Shown here one piece after another: positions 21,459 through 23,770 of a stretch of 23,770 bases of DNA. The notes beneath the pieces were generated by a model. The model did no database searches. It was not told where the DNA came from and worked only from the letters and a program-made list of their open reading frames with translations. Origin of the DNA: Condylostoma magnum. Taxonomy: Eukaryota > Ciliophora > Heterotrichea > Heterotrichida > Condylostomatidae. Both the position numbers and the translations under genes were made by a program. Every line of letters begins with the position of its first letter. Positions within the stretch are counted from its first letter, which is position 1. The stretch is from contig CAKKTI010000267.1 of assembly GCA_920105805.1 (NCBI GenBank), positions 1 to 23,770 on the forward strand, given 5' to 3'.

Positions 21459-23770
21459 ATGTCAAAGGAAAACCATTAGTCCTCTAAAGCGCACCCACTA
21501 AAGGACGACTGTCAAGATATCGTTAAGGATGCAACTTTTATAAACTAAAGCGACATATCACAGACCAACACAACAGCTCTAAAAATAGACATCTTGAATA
21601 GCGATCCCCCTCCTGCATCCCACTCCCCATGTGAAGCAGTTACCCTTAAAATCCTAGACTCCCACATAACCACAGGCTTTATGACTCTTCTAACAATCTA
21701 CGCCCTATTTGGTGACGATTTACGTATGTGTGCTTTTGAAAAAAAGGACGATGATATATTTTTCGGCTTGGCCGTTGTTTGTTTATTTTTCTTCTCTCTT
21801 GAGCTAATTGCTTCCTTTATAGTGAAAAAGGACTACAGATGAAACTTCTACTTCTGGCTAGATTTCATCTCAACTATATCCTTGATTCCGGACATCGGCT
21901 GAATCTGGAACCCAATGGTAGGAATAGACGAAGACGGTGGAAGTGATGATGCAGAGTAAATCCAAAACGCGGGTAAAGCCTCAAGAGCTGGTACACGTAC
22001 ATCAAGAGTAATCAGAGTAATACGTCTCATCCGTATAGTAAAACTGTACAAAAATGCCTAAATGGCGATGAAATAGCAAGAAGATGAGGACTAGGTGTTC
22101 CCTGAGGATGGCTAAGTGCAAATTCCTGCTGAGTCGAAGGTAGGGAAGTAGCTTTCAGATTTGACTATAAAGCGAGTAATTGTGCTTACTTTAATAATGC
22201 TGATTATGCTTCCATTATTTGAGACTGATTTTTATTTGACTGCTGAGACTAGTTGGGACTTTGGGCTATAGGAAGTAATGAGCTTCTATGGTGATTCTGG
22301 GTTTGAGGTAGTGCGACAGGAGTATATACTCCAGCATGAAAACAAGTCAAGACCTATAATTTACCTGAGTTACAAGATAAATGAAGAGTGAACCTGAGAG
22401 AGCGATACAGATCATCAGGACTTAAGGACAAATGAGAAGCACTTCGCAACTGATGAATACGACTCCGTTGCTATTTTTGACCTAAGAGAAGACACAAGGT
22501 TCTCATCTGGTCTGAATATAGCAAAAACAATATTTGTGTGTATAGTCTTAACACTTGGTGCTATATATTTTACTAAGGATGCAAATGACTTGGTGATAAC
22601 TCCTATAGAGAAGATGGTGGAGAAGGTAAGAAGGATTGCTTAGAATCCTATAACTGCAGCTGAGGACAAGAGTAAGACTGTGTATGATTTATAGGCAGAG
22701 TCAAGTGGTTGTTGTAAGAAGGATGATAAGAACAGTGCCGAGTATGAAACAGCGTTGTTGGAGAATACGATAGTTAAAATAGGGACGTTGCTGGCTCTGG
22801 GATTCGGGGAGGCTGGGGCTGCTATTATTGGCACCAATATAGAGCAAGGGGGAGATGTAGATCCTATGCTGGAGGGGAAGAAAATAATGGCTGTATTCGG
22901 GTTTTGCTATGTACTGGGCTTCGCTGATACCACAGAAATCTTGCAGGAAGGAATTATGGTGTTTGTTAATGAGATAGCACTAATCGTTCACAGTGCAGTA
23001 GATCATTTCCAAGGCGCAGCTAACAAAAACATAGGCGAGGCATTTCTACTAGTATGGAAATTTGAAGACTAGGACTTTGAAGAGTAGGAAAATGAGGAGT
23101 TAGAGAAAGTTTTGGTACTGAAGCCAGAGTCAAAAAGAGTTTAATATCTGCCTGACTGTGCATTTACCTCGTTTTTAAAGATAATAGCTAAGATTAATAA
23201 GCATCCAATGATCTTGAAGTATAGACAACACCCTAAATTAATGAAACGTTTGCCTAATTATCAGGTTAAGATGGGATTTGGGCTGCATATAGGATGGGGG
23301 ATTGAGGGTGCCATTGGATCTGAGTTTAAAATAGATGCTAGTTACTTATCACCTAATGTTAACCTAGCATCAAGACTTGAAGCCGCTACTAATTAATATG
23401 GTGTTCCTATGCTAATCTCAGGAGAGTTTTATGATTAACTGAGTTCTAAGGCCCAGTAAATAAACAGACACGTAGACACTGTTAATGTAAAGGGATCCAA
23501 GCAAGCCATGAGACTGTATGCTTCAGACTGCTATGTGGAAGATCTGATACCCTCTAAAAGCAATACAATAACTAAGGAATAATCAAGGCAAAAGCGAAGA
23601 GAACTGCGCAGGAAGTTAGAACGGGGAGATATTTACTCTTGGCATATTCTTGATACTTCAAAGGAGTTAAAATAGATGAGAAATCATATCACCTAAGAGT
23701 TTTTAGATACTTTTTAGAATTTGATGAATAGTTATATTGGAGGGAACTGGTAGGAGGCTAGGAAATGGGT
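21459..23770 (+). CDS. Voltage-sensor/channel-like membrane protein fused to class III nucleotide cyclase (3' incomplete)
   Basis: The frame starts at ATG 21459 and runs off the window after 770 codons. TAA/TAG read as Gln; TGA reads as Trp (IGWIWN near 21900, EEWTWES near 22390). A polar N-terminus is followed by hydrophobic helices at about residues 68-90, 103-128 and 130-150. An S4-like helix, RVIRVIRLIRIVKLY (about 183-198), has Arg/Lys at every third position. Two more helices (about 240-258 and 350-370) flank an extracytosolic loop of about 100 residues. The class III cyclase domain follows at about 465-675. Paramecium, Tetrahymena and apicomplexan cyclases are known to carry ion-channel-like N-termini, so this is that family; it would link membrane potential to cAMP/cGMP. 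The catalytic Asn/Arg pair is present (N635, R639 in SPNVNLASRLEA). Both metal-binding aspartates are changed, so activity is doubtful. Confidence 0.87.
21650..22590 (+). other. Voltage-sensor/channel-like membrane domain
   Basis: Six hydrophobic segments include an S4-like amphipathic helix with regularly spaced Arg/Lys at about 22003-22050. The loop between the last two helices is long and I see no K+ channel GYG/GFG filter in it, so a conducting pore is not evident. The domain could sense voltage or simply anchor the cyclase. Confidence 0.7.
22851..23480 (+). other. Class III cyclase catalytic domain with altered metal-binding residues
   Basis: Motifs are KKIMAVFGFCYVLGFADTTE, then ILQEGIMVFVNEIALIVHSA, GAANKNIGEAFLLVWK, GLHIGWGIEGAIGSEFKIDA and SYLSPNVNLASRLEAATN. 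In relatives the first reads FGFCDIRxFTD and the third NIGDAFLLVWK. Here the first metal Asp is Tyr (codon 22908-22910, residue 484) and the second is Glu (codon 23037-23039, residue 527). The rest of the fold is well conserved. Confidence 0.85.

Overview
This window looks like macronuclear-type nuclear DNA of a ciliate with an ambiguous genetic code. All three standard stop codons occur as sense codons inside genes. TAA and TAG fall where glutamine fits, and TGA falls where tryptophan is conserved, for example in the ankyrin GWTPL motif and in the GWxC motif of a cysteine-rich repeat. The aspartate aminotransferase gene nevertheless ends, at the expected C-terminus of its family, on TAG TAA TAA. 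TAG/TAA therefore seem to be both sense and stop, as in Condylostoma (heterotrich; NCBI code 28). A karyorelict code (UGA the only stop, code 27) fits less well, because it would force genes to overlap. Every long reading frame listed here is read with TAA/TAG = Gln and TGA = Trp.

Layout. (1) 2-5725, plus strand, 5'-incomplete: a large receptor-like membrane protein with 21 cysteine-rich DUF4215/myxo-disulfide-type repeats, about eight membrane helices, ankyrin repeats and two SAM domains. (2) 5726-5938: a short AT-rich spacer between converging genes. (3) 5939-18196, minus strand: one uninterrupted frame of about 4085 codons encoding a giant protein with SPRY domains, CUB-like modules and a C-terminal HECT domain that has no catalytic cysteine. 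(4) 18197-18594: spacer. (5) 18595-21099, minus strand: three genes packed nearly end to end. In transcription order these are mitochondrial aspartate aminotransferase, a small protein with a probable mitochondrial presequence, and a basic coiled-coil protein; the gaps are only a few bases. (6) 21100-21458: divergent spacer. (7) 21459-23770, plus strand, 3'-incomplete: a ciliate-type voltage-sensor/channel-like membrane protein fused to a class III nucleotide cyclase in which both metal-binding aspartates are changed.

How the genes relate. The first two genes of the minus-strand cluster both look mitochondrial, so a shared mitochondrial theme is possible. The membrane receptor, the giant HECT protein and the cyclase look like independent signalling or regulatory genes. 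The most notable observations are two enzymes with degenerate active sites (HECT and cyclase), the unusual ectodomain-TM-ankyrin-SAM architecture, the near-zero gene spacing, and the internal evidence for context-dependent stop codons. I saw no RNA genes, CRISPR arrays, transposons or virus-derived elements.
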